Assembly (NCBI RefSeq): GCF_907164915.1
Contig: NC_061867.1
Coordinates: forward strand, 44,674,242-44,738,241
From: Impatiens glandulifera
Taxonomy: Eukaryota > Streptophyta > Magnoliopsida > Ericales > Balsaminaceae
Reading direction: 5' to 3'
Length of the DNA: 64,000 bases
Shown here piece after piece: positions 23,852 through 36,589 of the stretch. Every line of letters begins with the position of its first letter. The stretch's first letter is position 1. The position numbers and the translations under genes were made by a program. The notes below the pieces were generated by a model. The model worked only from the letters and a program-made list of their open reading frames with translations, searched no databases and was not told the origin of the DNA.

Positions 23852-24154
23852 ATGATGAAGGCTAACCAACTATTGAAGAAGGCTATGAAGGCTAACCGTT
23901 CTTTGAAGAAGGCTAACCGATCATTGAAGATCAAGAAATTGAACGCTCAAATTGTGCAGGTTAAGAAGTTGCTCAAGATTGAGAAGCAACTTGGAAATGT
24001 GATAAATCAAGTCAAAGAAGTTGGGCAAGACAAAAAATGGTGGGAGATTTCGAAAGAAGAGATGAATTATCAACAGCTTGAACATTTCAAAATGTCCCTG
24101 CTAAATTTGAATGTTATCGTGGCTCAAAAGATGCGGGAGTTTTCTAACCCGTAA
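23852..24154 (+). CDS. MADS-less AGL62-like mini-protein, copy 4 (100 aa)
   Basis: Intact 100-residue frame with the same layout as copies 1 and 2: Lys-rich short repeats, LNAQ coiled region, WWE at 63-65 and the LEHFKMSL...VAQ tail. Distinguishing residues are A21, I34, G48, I51, S67, N85 and R95; S67 is shared with copy 3. It ends in CCGTAA like copy 1. Most coding differences among the four copies are conservative and none introduces a stop within the WWE-containing part. That suggests, but does not show, that the protein is or was recently under selection. Confidence 0.65.
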   Translation: MMKANQLLKKAMKANRSLKKANRSLKIKKLNAQIVQVKKLLKIEKQLGNVINQVKEVGQDKKWWEISKEEMNYQQLEHFKMSLLNLNVIVAQKMREFSNP

Positions 24155-25870
24155 ACTTAAACTTTTTTACGAAAAACAATTATTATGGTATTTAGTTATT
24201 GATGCATTTTATCTTGATGTTATTGTTTTTTATATTTTCAATTGTTATTATTTTGATTTTAATTTATGTTATGAATTTTATTATATTGTATGTGTTTCTA
24301 ATTTTGTTTTTAGTATTATCAATTAAGTTTAATGTGATTTTATGAAAAAAAAAAAACAACTATTTGGGGACCGTGGTATGCAGAACTTGCCAAATTTTCA
24401 GCCGCCCATTTGACTCATGTCATTGTTTTTCTTTATTTTCTAAAAAAAATCAAATTCTGCTTTTTATTTACAATTTTGAAGCAAACACTAAAGATATTAA
24501 ATATATATTCCATTTCTTTTAACTTTTAATATATTAACAAATATTTATTTTAAACAAATTATTCATAACTCAAATGTCAACAGTTTTACATTGAGATAAA
24601 AAAATTGAATTCAACCTATTATTATTTTATTTTATGAATATGAGTCTTTGTTATTTCCTAAATTTAAAAAAATAAATATTTACTATATATCTATTATACA
24701 TTAAAAAATGTAATTAAAAAGTAAAAACAAAATATATATTTAATTTGAAATATAGAGAGAGAGGTTGAAGATAATTATTAAGATTTTTCTTTATCATCCA
24801 TCCTCTATTTAATAAATAAAATAAAATATTTAAAAAATATGTATATATTAATATATATAAAAGAGTAATGATTTTCTATAGCTGATTCTTTTTAATGATG
24901 AATTAAATTATAATATAAGTAAATATGTTAATGAGAAAGCCTAATAGTTCTTTTAACTATGGATATTATATTTATTAAATTAATTAATTAATATTCCTAA
25001 TATATATTTAATAATTGGTATATATGATCATTAATAAACATAATCTATTTTAAAATATAAATTACATAATAACCATGAAAATTTAAAATAATTTAAATCA
25101 TAATATTCAAAAAAGTGATCGAATATTTTAAAAAGTTAATCTAAATTAATTTGAATTTTTGAATTTTTGAATTATAAATATTATATATAAAATCAAATAA
25201 TAGAATTTTTATATAGAATATTATAGAATTTTAAATGAGAGTAATTAGTTTCCTTCAAATGTGGAAAAATATATTAATGAAATATTTATGACATAAGTTT
25301 TTTTTTATTTTCTTTTTAAATGAGAGAGTAATGAGTTTTCTTTAAATATGAAAAAAGATTTTTATGTAAATACATAATTATAGCTAAAGTTCACAGATTA
25401 TCTTTAAAAAAAAAATAATAAAATTAGTTATATTTATTTTTATAAGTATTTAAGTAAGTAAAAATAAATGTTATATACGGTTGAATTATTATATATAGGA
25501 TTGTTAATTTTATTATTTTTTGTATGAATATATTGAATATTTATTAATGATTATACAATCATACAAATTTAACATTTATTATAATTAAACTTGACAACTC
25601 TCATCAAATATATTACTTGTTACATACTTCTCATATTCAATTTAAACTTCTCAAACATTTATGATATGTAACTAATAGTTTTAAAAGAGTATAATCTTCA
25701 GTTTCATTAAAATATATTAATATTAGAGTATAAAATCAAACTAAAACAAAAAGTTATACAAGTAATTGATTGTTTTCAATAGACATAAGTATACATCAAA
25801 TTAAAGAAAATTGAATCATCTAGATATAAAACCAAATGAATAGAATTCTTATATAGAATATTATAAAATT

Positions 25871-26960
<1,090 letters not shown>

Positions 26961-26964
26961 TTAT

Positions 26965-27045
26965 AAGTGATCTAGCGGTTTAAGTGTTCACATTTCATGT
27001 TTAAGACTAGAGTTCGAATTCCAAATCATGCAAATTATAATTTCA
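26965..27045 (+). repeat. tRNA-like head preceding a satellite
   Basis: A-box-like GTGATCTAGCGGTTT (26967-26981) and B-box-like AGAGTTCGAATTCC (27009-27022), the latter close to the tRNA B-box consensus. It does not fold into a credible tRNA by eye and lies directly before a tandem array, as does 43385-43455. Confidence 0.5.
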
Positions 27046-27059
27046 AAAATGTATTATAG

Positions 27060-27960
27060 ACTATAATATATGGTGGCGCAACTTTTAAACAAATGATTGG
27101 TATCTGAAAGTTGGAATTAGTGGTTGCTTTGACGAGCATTTGAAAGTGTGAGGTTACAAGATGGAAGTCGGGTGGTGGATGGTGGTGTAATATATGGTGT
27201 CACAACTTTTAAAAAAATGAAAGGAATTTGAAAGTGTGAGGTTGGAATTAGTGATTGGTTTGACGAGCATTTAAAAGTGTGAGGTTACGAGATGGAGGTC
27301 GGGTGGTGAATGGTGGGTGTAATATATGGTGGCGCAACTTTTAAACAAATGAAAGGCATCTGAAAGTGTGAGGTTTAAATTAGTGGTTGGTTTGACGAGC
27401 ATTTGAAAGTGTGAGGTTACGAGATGGAGGTCTGGTGGTGGATGCTGGGTGGTTTGTCGAGTGTGAGATCGGAATTAATGGTTAGTATGACGAGTATTTG
27501 AAAGTGTGTGGTCACGAGATGGATGTCGGGTGGTGGGTGGTTTGTCAAGTGTGTGGTCAGAATTAGTGGTTACTTTGGTGAATATTTGAAAGTGTGAGGT
27601 CACGAGATGGATGTCGGGTTGTGGTTAGTGGTTGGATGACGTTGGATAAGAGATCTGTGATAAAAGAGAGGTTGACTAAGATTGGTAAGTGGTTTGTCGA
27701 GAGATAGAGGCGTATGAAAAAGTATGAGTCGCAAGATTAGGATCAGTGGGTGGTTTGCCGAGAGGATAAAGAGGCATATGAAAAAGTGTGAGTCTCAAAA
27801 TGAATGGTCAATTGGAGGGATAATGGTTGAGTTTGACGAGATATAAGAGGTTTGTCATTAATTGAGATCGACTAAGATTGGTCGGTGGTTTCCCAAATGG
27901 ATAAAAATGCACATGAAATGGTGTGAGTCAGGGTCAATTAACCCCTTAAGTGGGTGTCGA
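27060..27960 (+). repeat. Degenerate 132-bp satellite, locus 1
   Basis: GC-richer tandem array. GAAAGTGTGAGGTTACGAGA-type motifs recur at 27142, 27273 and 27405 (period about 132 bp), with ATGGAGGTCGGGTGGTGG and TTGACGAGCATTTG blocks between. It becomes irregular to the right. The same vocabulary (GGTCACGAGAT, GATGAGAGGTCGATTG) is found at 43490-45060. Confidence 0.7.
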
Positions 27961-28119
27961 TGAGATAAAAATATATGTTAATATTAAGTTTAAGATTAAA
28001 CTTAATTTTTAAAAACTAAAATTAATTTTAAATTAATTAAATTTGAATAATATTTATCTAAAATATTTATAGATAAATAATATTTTATATATTTATTTAA
28101 AAAAAAATTCCTCCCTTTT

Positions 28120-28920
28120 TAAATGAGAGTAATGAGTTTCCTTCAAATATAGTGGAATAAGATTTTAATAAAAAAAAATATTTATGGCATAAGTTTTTTT
28201 CCTTCCTACTTTAATGTTACGTTTAATTAGGATGTGAGAAAGTATTTTAATTAGACATAAATTTGTTAAATGAGTTTTTAAGTTATTGATTTAGATTTAC
28301 TATTCTTTTTAGTAGATGTAATAATATTAAGTTTAAAATATTAAAATTTTATTTTATTAAAATAGTTAATTTATTAAATAATAATTTTAAAAATATAAGA
28401 ATTCAGTAATTGGATTGACCACCAAAAGAGAAAAAAACACAATAAACTAATTTTACCAAAACAAAATTTAATTGAGAGTTCACGTATTATCTTAAAGAAA
28501 AATATTATTAAAATTAATTATATTTATTTTTTGTGTAAGTATTTAAGTTTAAGTATAAAAATAAATGTCATATATGATCGAATTATTATAAACTTGATCT
28601 TTAATTATTTTATTTTGTATAAATCTGAATGTTTTATTGAATGAATATTTATTAAACATTATAAAAAGATTATACACTTTTAACATTTATCTTAATTAAA
28701 CTTAACTCTTAACTTATTAATTATTTATATGTAACTAAAAGTTTCAAGATATATTTATTTATATTTTTTAAGCTATTGTCTTGAGCCTGTTAAAATATAT
28801 TAATATTAGAGTCTAAAATAAATCTAATTCAAACAAAAGTTATACAAATGATTGACTGTTTTTTTTATAGACATAATTATACATCAAATTAAGGAAAGAA
28901 TTGAAGCTATCATCTAACCA
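28120..28920 (+). repeat. Old, diverged partial copy of the array unit's 3' flank
   Basis: Landmarks match 2730-3310 and 25230-25860 in the same order: AAATGAGAGTAATGAGTTTC, AGAGTTCACGTATTATCTTA, AACTTGATC, then ATGTAACTAAAAGTTTCAAG and a final ATACATCAAATTAAGGAAAG. Identity is clearly lower than between units 1-4, so it predates their amplification. Confidence 0.65.
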
Positions 28921-29660
28921 TATACTTCATTTCATTTAAATTCATATTTATATATTACTTATTATATATAATCACTCTTCTAACCAAAAAAATATATAAT
29001 TTTCCTTAAAGATCAATTGTAAGCTTTAAAATATATACAATTAATGTTCTTTATTTTGATCACTTGTGGCACTTAGTAAAAGACTCAATTTCTTTTTAAT
29101 TTTTCTTGTTTGGTAAAAACAGGATATCTATAATGAATCAACATAAGTTAATCTCGTCATCAAGAACAACTTAGAGTGGATACAGGCACAACAAATAAAT
29201 TGAAATGGGGTATGAAATAAATGGCTAAACATACTCGAGATGACTACGAAAGAAACAAATTAAAAATGAATCAAATGTAACATAATTGTGGCACCATACT
29301 ACATCAGAAACTTCCTAAGGTCTAATGGTCGATAAAAAAAAATCACTTATGTGGTGAATAAAGATTATATGAATAGATGATTGAAGTATTAGAATTTCTT
29401 TGTGATTTATAGAAAACAATATAGAGAGAAAGTCAAATAACAATTATGATTATCATCTTTGATAGAGAGAAAGAAAAATGATGAAAAGTAAAAAAAAAAT
29501 GAGTAATTTTTTTTAAAAATATATAAATAAGTTGTCATCTCAACAAATATAGATGGATGTGAACAACACTTAAGTGATAGATAGAGTAAAAGTGTGTTAT
29601 TATATATAGATATAGCTAAGAATAATATTTAAGTTTATAGCATTTTCTAATAATATTATC
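28921..29660. other. AT-rich spacer, possible copia LTR at its right end
   Basis: No gene seen. Sequence just before the primer-binding site at 29697 ends in TTTACA, as a 5' LTR would, but its start was not found. Confidence 0.4.
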
Positions 29661-29689
29661 AGTTTTTAGTTTTTTTTTTTACTAGTTAT

Positions 29690-30240
29690 TTACATTTGGT
29701 ATTAAAGCCTAACACTTTCAACGAGAGAGGGAATAAAGTTTAATCCTAAAATTCGACTATGAGAGATCACGAGTGCAAGGTAATAAATCGTGGAAGAATA
29801 TATCGCAAAAGGGAAACTATCAAGATGTAACCTTGAAGTATAGAAAGGGCGGAAGATTAAGGCGAGAACCGTCTGTTAAGAATTCTCACGTCGTCAAACG
29901 ACGAATACTATTATCATTGGAGCAAACATATAGAAAATCTATTGAGGTATAAAAGTCTATAGAGTCTAATTGAGATCCACATAGAACAAATTTATAATTA
30001 ATGATCAACCGATTCAATTAGAGGAGGTAAAAAAACAAACTAGAATTATGTTCGAGCATATTCTTGATTGTAAAACCTCTAAGATAGTGTGGAACTCTTT
30101 GGAAAATAAATATGGTGGTAATGAAAAGGTGAAAAGGTCCATGTTAAACATTTTAATAAGGGAATTTCAAGTGTTAGAGATAAAAGAAATGGTGAAACCA
30201 TCAAATACTATGTTAGAGTCACGACTCTAACAAATTAGAT
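29690..30240 (+). mobile_element. Ty1/copia 5' remnant: PBS and gag fragment
   Basis: TGGTATTAAAGCC at 29697-29709 is the usual copia primer-binding site (initiator Met tRNA, TGGTATCAGAGC type) and follows a CA end at 29694. From about 29905 decayed gag can be read (HWSKHIENLLRYKSL, stop, SLIE). In another frame, 30048-30230 encodes the UBN2-type stretch TSKIVWNSLENKYGG ... REFQVLEIKE. Frameshifts and stops make it non-functional. pol is absent, and the GACCGAG-rich segment follows. Confidence 0.75.
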
Positions 30241-30249
30241 GAGACTTAA

Positions 30250-31020
30250 TGGGAAAATAATGACAGACATGTTGCTCGCCTAAGACTGAATAGAAGCTAC
30301 TGCACGTTAGGACACATGTTGCTGGCACCTGATACTTAGTATTCGATCGATGATTCTGCACCCTAGGACCGAGAGGGAGACTACTACACGCTGCTCGATC
30401 GAGGAGACATGATGTTTACCGAGGATTGATGAGTTCCGCATGCTGGGACCGAGGATTGAAGCTTGTTCCACCCTAGGACCGAGGATCAACGCCTGTTGTA
30501 CCTGAAGACCGAAAGTCTATTTCACTTGAGAACTGAGGACGGACGCTCGCTGCACCTGTTGCACGTTGCTCGATCGGGGATATTCCGACCGAGCTCGGTT
30601 TACACCTCAACCAATCACATTTTGCATTAGTGGAGGCAATGGAGGCTAACCACGTACCTTTGGGTTTATTTTTCATGTATATTTTGTTTCGTTTTAGGCT
30701 TAGGCTTTTATTTAAGTTTTTGTTGACATTTTTTTATTTATGTAAATTTGTGGCTGATGTGATTCTAGGTTAGATCGAAAGTTTTTAACATTATAAAGCG
30801 TAAGAAATTTTGAAAACGGACAAAATTGTTTTTTTAGTCCTTCGGGGCATTGTGGGACATAGCTAAACGTCGAACTCATTTCTCTTAATTTCCTAATTTT
30901 TTAAATTAGGCGGCAACTTTTCCATTCGTGAGGATAATTAAAAAAAAAAAAATCTAAAGTAGTCCTTTGACGACTTCCCTTTAAAAAACTCTCAATCTCT
31001 CTGAAAACTTTAAAATTAAT
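30250..31020 (+). mobile_element. GACCGAG-rich and gypsy-LTR-like remnant
   Basis: At 30340-30600 the motif GACCGAGGAT(C/T)(A/G)A recurs in a degenerate GC-rich array with CTGCTCGATCG blocks. At 30830-30940 a stretch resembling the R-U5 part of plant Ty3/gypsy LTRs follows (CCTTCGGGGCATTGTGGG ... ATTAGGCGGCAACTT). Related sequences are at 54200-55620 and, for the second part, 11735 and 20395. No coding domain was found. Confidence 0.45.
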
Positions 31021-32195
31021 TCTTCTTAACGTAATTTTCCAAAATCATCGTTTTAAAAGAGATTCCAAAAAAATATTTAAATTGACAGACAATATTAAAT
31101 CGATCACAAACACTCCAATAGAGTGACGCGCGCGCCAAAACATAGCACAATACTAGGCTATAGAAGAGTTTGCTAAAATCTTTATTAGCTGATTCTTATG
31201 TTTTTAAAGGTTAATAAGCCGGAACGGAAGCTACATAAATCCATCGAAGCCTAAATGATATGCAAACTGATAGAAAGAAGTAGCGTCGAGTTAAATGAGT
31301 TTCCTTATAGACCATTTTTAAAATAAAATAAAAATTATTTTTAATTTCCCCTTGACTTTTTGAGATTCATTATTGACCAATGAAGGATACAACTTTCATA
31401 TATGAGAATTCTTTTATAGATTTTTATTTATTGTTTTTACTCATCCAATAATGTTCTTTTTTTTCTTTTTTCTTTTTTTTTTTTTTTTTTTTTGTGTGTT
31501 TTTGTAACTTATGACTAATTGAGGTCCTAACTTATACTCAATTGGTTTTGTTGGAGTTTTTCATCATAATTTTTACAATCTTAGCAAAAGTATATACAGT
31601 ATTAGTGAAATGGCACTATCTATTAAAAAATAATATTGTATTTTTAGTGTATAATGTAGTGACTTGAGTGTTTAAATATATGCTGAATTATTTACAAACA
31701 TGTAAAACTTAATCATTTTTATTTTAAGTGCCTTGATTTGGTACAAAATTAAGAATTTATTTAAAATTAGTTAAATATTTATAAAATCATCATTAAAATC
31801 AAGTTGAAATAGAGCAAAATCACACCAATGGAGATATTTTGTGCTCATATTATCTTTATCTTGACCCAAAGTTGTGAGAATAGAATGGAAACATTAAAAA
31901 TAACTATTTAAGACAACCAATGCGGATGATATGAAACTTACCCCAAAAATAATAATAATAATTCAATAAAAATGTAACATTACCCCTAATTTATTAAAAA
32001 ATTTTAATATAATTCATTATTTGTTAATCTAATTATTTAAAAAGTGGTAAAACTTAATTTTATTCACTTGTTTTATCCAAAAATTTTTTATTATCGATCC
32101 GATCGTGAACCATCTATATGTTACAAAATGTACTATTAGTTTAGTATAAAAACAACAACTAAACATTACTATTTAGTTTAGTATATAAACAACAA
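31021..32195. other. Spacer downstream of VPE gene
   Basis: AT-rich, no gene seen. It contains a T-rich run at about 31450-31493 and a GCGCGCGC stretch near 31128. The VPE 3' UTR should lie just left of 32196. Confidence 0.6.
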
Positions 32196-35084
32196 CTAGG
32201 CACTAAATCCTCCTAAGGTCGATGGATGCCACTTAGCAGAATTCTTCATGCTACAAGCTCCTATACAAACTTTTTCCATAGCAGCCTTAGAAACTCCATT
32301 GTTGCAAATGTTAGCAAATGCTCTCATGTGTTTCATGCCATACTGAGTCAATGAACCACAATGCATCTCAAAAACCCGAACCTAAAAAAATAAATACAAC
32401 GATTTTAATTTATTATAACAAGATAATTATTTGCGAAAAAGAAAACTAACCATTGATTTGAGGCACGACCAATCATTCACTATTGGGAGATTTGGTCCTC
32501 GGAGAGAACCGAGTGCATCGGGTCCCTTCATGGGTCCAAATAAAAGGACTCCGATTGTCTCAATACTTCCATCTAAATGAACCCGATGCATCATTATATC
32601 GGTAATTTGCTTCAAAATTAGACTTCTCTTTTCCAAACCATCATCAATAGATGTCTTATACTGCATGAAAATTAAGTTTAAATAAATTCATAAGTATTTT
32701 CAACTCTACTCAATGAGGTGTTTTATAAAAGCTAACACATGGAGATGCAATTGAACAAAATAATAAAAACAAACCTGTTGCCATAGGAAAAGAAGTTCGG
32801 CATCTCTCTGATTCACGACACTATTGCGAAAATCGAAAGGTGGGAGTTTGTTTGGAGGCAAATTTACAGTTGCTGGATCAAAACCTTGATAGTGGTAAAG
32901 CTTTTCAGGTTTAAAGCTTGTGTTACCATATTCCATCACGTGTGAACCGATGTTGTAATTCAAAGTCCTTTTTCTTACCTGCATGGTGTTTTATGTGCAT
33001 GTATTACAAAATATCTAAATGTTTGTTAACAAAATAACAATGATCTCAAAAGCCATTGCCCCAACTTCAATCAATACATTCTTAATGGGATTCAATCATT
33101 AATTGATCTATCTTTGTGTAAATTATTAAATACTACAAAAAGTAACAAACATGTACCGATTCGTATTGTTGCTCTATTGTTTCTTTCTTCAGATTGTGCG
33201 TCTCACTACATCAACAAGGTAGAAAGTTCATTAGTCAATTATTAACCAAAGGTTCACAGATATAGTGTTAATGTCAAATTAGTAATTTACCTATCCTCCA
33301 TCCAAGCCACACTATACAAATCTCCTAAACAAGTTATGAGCTCGGGAGATGGAGGAAGGTCCATTCCTGGACAGTATGTTCCCCAACTACTCTCTTCAGC
33401 ATTCGAAGCAGTTGTGACGTAGATATTCAAATCTGTAGGCATTATACCCTCGAAAACACTCCCACTTTCGCATGCTTCAACATATATTACCTTTAACATG
33501 TACCTAATAGATTAGAAATAACCAACAAATCTAACACTATTAAATGAATAATACCATTGTTTTGTAGCTATTGGCAGCATGTTTCTTCTTTAAGACTTCA
33601 ATCAAGTCATTACTGTAAAGAAAAGGCAAGTTTGGCATACCTGAAACAGAGTAGTAGTTAGTGCTTTGTGATCTTGGTCTAATTATTGAACTTATGTAGT
33701 GAAAGAAGATCTCTTCTAACTTGACTTTTAGTATTCCATATAATCCTCCAAGTCGGGTTTAGGCTTTTTCAGCATACATTTTGTTTTTCATACTTTTCAT
33801 CATCCAAATTAAAAGATTTCTATACTATATGAAACCAAAATTCACAGTAATGTAGAAAAACATTATATACCAAACATAACAAAATATCACAAATCAATTT
33901 AAACTTTGTTGATTTTTCAATGATATCATGATAGTAAATGTGACAAATTTGTTTCCTTTTCCCCTCTTTATTCTCATTATTGTTATAGTTATCTTTCTTG
34001 GATTTGATTCTATCTAATAAGTTGTTCCTCCTCTACCTGCCTATTTTTATTCCTTTTCATTTGAAAAGAAAATCTCATCAAAACTACACAAACAAGAAAG
34101 TCACATCTCCCTAGTAAAATGATTACAAATCAAAATACCCACAAAACTCTTGAAGAATGAATAAATTCAGAATGAAAAATTGGAACTAGAGAAAAAACAG
34201 GGAAAACCCAATTACATTATGGTTGCATCGAACAAACCCATGATCATATCAAAACAATCAATCCTCCAAATCCAAGTTGTTACATAAACTACAATCAACA
34301 CCAAACCTAATCTATAATGTCTCTAGTTGATCAATGAAATCCTTACCATTTTCTCTTTTTATTATGTTATTTGTGTTGCATGAAATCATTTTAGATTTAA
34401 ACTACAATTAGATAATGTCACTCACCAAGTACTCCTGGTCCTCCATGGTCAGAATAGTATATGAAAATCCTATCATTAGCTTTACTATCTATAACTTTCC
34501 CACTTCCACCTTTAACAGAATTCTTATTTCCCATAAGAACACCATACAAGTTCTCAGCAGTAACTTCTTCACCAGTATAATCCTATAATCATTCATGAAT
34601 TCACGTCACAAGGTTCGATTGTTTCCATTGATATTGAAAATTTGAAATCCCACAATATACCTTAGGCACACCTGCATAGAGATCTTCACCTTGAGGATGA
34701 TTGATTATAACACCAGGCCTAGGATTCAGCTCGTTGCCAGCAATATCATCATACATGAAAACCACTATGTTCTCATCTTCCAAACCCCCTCTCTTAAGAA
34801 TTTGATACGCATGACAAACATCTGCCTGTCAAAACAAGGGTTTCATTGAAATCAGTTTAATAAAGACTACTCAATCAAATTTTCACCTGGTGGCGATAGT
34901 TTTCGAATCCCTTCGAACCGGCAACTAGAACTGCCCATGTTTTGCTGTCTTGTTCCTGCTCTGATTCAACATCTTTACCGCCGGGCATTCGAATTAGTTG
35001 ATCCAAATTATTGAACCGCGCAGCTTCAGACACTAAAAACAGTAAGTTAATCAAGAGAAGCCATTTCAACGTATAGAAATCCAT
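32196..35084 (-). CDS. Vacuolar processing enzyme (legumain), beta/seed type, 484 aa, 9 exons
   Basis: Asparaginyl endopeptidase (peptidase family C13) that matures seed and vacuolar proteins by cleaving after Asn/Asp. Exons on the minus strand: 35084-34887, 34825-34661, 34582-34426, 33640-33555, 33490-33291, 33205-33157, 32978-32775, 32660-32451, 32381-32196. All introns are GT-AG and the frame is open throughout, giving 484 residues, normal for plant VPEs. Residues 1-21 form a signal peptide. The catalytic His167 is in YYSDHGGPG and the catalytic Cys209 in [34 protein letters not shown] and the C-terminal prodomain with DDWSC-like NDWSCLKSM and [13 protein letters not shown] are present. 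[11 protein letters not shown] and [12 protein letters not shown] point to the beta (seed) subgroup rather than gamma. The acceptor before exon 5 has a weak pyrimidine tract; the alternative upstream AG breaks the frame. Confidence 0.95.
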
Positions 35085-35202
35085 AAGAAAAAACAGAGCG
35101 ATGGGTTAGAACAGCTAATTCTAGGGGAATGGCGGTGATAAATTTCATAGGAGGCTTGCCAAAATGTGTACATACGTTGATAGACAGGGGGTTTTGGTAT
35201 GG

Positions 35203-35208
35203 CATGCA
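35203..35208 (-). promoter_or_regulatory. RY (CATGCA) motif upstream of the VPE gene
   Basis: CATGCA, about 120 bp upstream of the VPE ATG. RY motifs are bound by B3 factors (ABI3/FUS3/LEC2) in seed promoters, which fits the beta-type protein. It reads CATGCA on the plus strand and lies in TTGCATGCC on the gene strand. A single 6-mer can be chance, and it may fall in the leader. Confidence 0.35.
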
Positions 35209-35269
35209 AAATAAGAAGATGACACCTGCAAATGGGTAGAAATCTAAAATAATATAATAAGCACAAATT

Positions 35270-35830
35270 TATTTTTTATTTTCTTAAATTTTACTGCCAT
35301 CAATTTCTTACATTCGTCTTCAGATGACTTCCTTTGCTATTCTCAACACGACGTAGTTATTCGTTTCATTATTAGACAACGATGCTGTAAACTAAGACGA
35401 CGATGATGAGATTGTTGTTCATTTGTCTCCTTCATATTTAGTTGTTATTTGTTTGTGTTGTGCCCCAAAATCATCTCTAAATAGTTAAAGAATATTGATG
35501 AGAGAAATGAATAACAACATTTTCGTGTCTTAGTCTGCAATATTGTTGTCGAAATTGAGTGGAACAACTCTGTCTTTGTTTGAGAATGTAGTTCAACAAG
35601 TCATATAAAGACAAAGATTGTCCACTATAGGATTTAAAAAAAAATAAATATACTATATATAATAGGAATTTGTGTCTATTTTCAAGCCAAATTAAAAGTG
35701 TACTTATTTTAAATTTTTAGAAAATAAATTAAAACTAAGATAAATATAAAAGGATCAATTTCAAACAAAGTTATATATAAATAGATATGTGTACATATTA
35801 TCCTTTCAAATATATTATCTAATTAAATAA
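35270..35830. other. VPE upstream intergenic region
   Basis: No gene seen; likely holds the distal VPE promoter. ACGACGATG-type short repeats near 35390. Confidence 0.5.
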
Positions 35831-36299
35831 ATATGAATTATATATGTAGCGAATGGGCAGCGAAACCAAGACCACGAATTCGACCGTGGTCTGTCACATA
35901 TGCAGGAGAGAGAGAAATTTTAAAAATATATATTTGGTTTAATTTCAATCTCAAACTCAAAACCCGCCATAATCCTCAAATTATTTTTTTCTCTCAAACT
36001 TTTCCGGCGAAAATTTTTCCCAACTCAAAATCCTAGATCTTGGTATGTTTCAGATCTAGTTATACAAAACCTATATTTTTTATTTGAATGATAACGAACT
36101 TATTCATGTTTAATGTTCAAGAAACTAGCAAAGACAACATTGTAGTAGATGAAGTATTGAACAAATCGCGCGTTAAGACTGAAAGGTGTTGATTTCTTTG
36201 CCGGAAACCTATTTTCAAGAATTCATTACGAGATGTTGATGCAAATTCGGTAATGATGTAATGGAATTTGATGTTTGGGGAGATTTTTGGTTGGAAATG

Positions 36300-36520
36300 T
36301 GCACGGGAGAAAATGTGTATAAACGTCCCGAAATGTGATAGTACGGGAGATAAACGTCCCGAATTCTACTAGTTTTGTCCTGAAAATGTACATTTCAGGA
36401 CAATCGTGTCTCGAAAATGTACATTTTGAGATAATTTTGTCTAGAAAATTTACATTTCATGACATTTCTGTCCCGAAAATGTATATTTTGGGACGATTCT
36501 ATCCCGAAAATTGTTAAAAT
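36300..36520. repeat. Left TCCCGAAAATGTACATTT repeats
   Basis: About six degenerate copies of a 30-40-bp unit built from GTCCCGAAAATGTACATTT and its near inverse, so that GTCCCGAAA and TTTCGGGAC-type half-sites alternate. Similar repeats recur at 39590-39765. Confidence 0.75.
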
Positions 36521-36589
36521 TAACATATTTTTCAGTTCAAAATGACCAATTTGGAATGACATTTCGCAGTCAAATTCTCAATGTTGAAA

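Larger units (their letters stand above)
22502..25870 (+). repeat. Tandem unit 4 of AGL62-like mini-gene array (haplotype A, partial)
   Basis: Homologous to unit 1 from its start to about 3320. It includes the GC-richer 130-bp block (24345-24480) and the downstream A-type segment. Homology ends at about 25870, so there are no SINE-like pair and no LTR-derived block here. Its 5' flank is the most diverged of the four. Confidence 0.88.

Noticed and set aside
26965..27045. Functional tRNA gene
   Set aside because: A/B boxes are imperfect and no cloverleaf with paired acceptor stem can be drawn; it heads a satellite array instead.
30307..30676. Overlapping minus-strand ORFs in the GACCGAG region
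   Set aside because: Composition-driven open frames within a tandem repeat.
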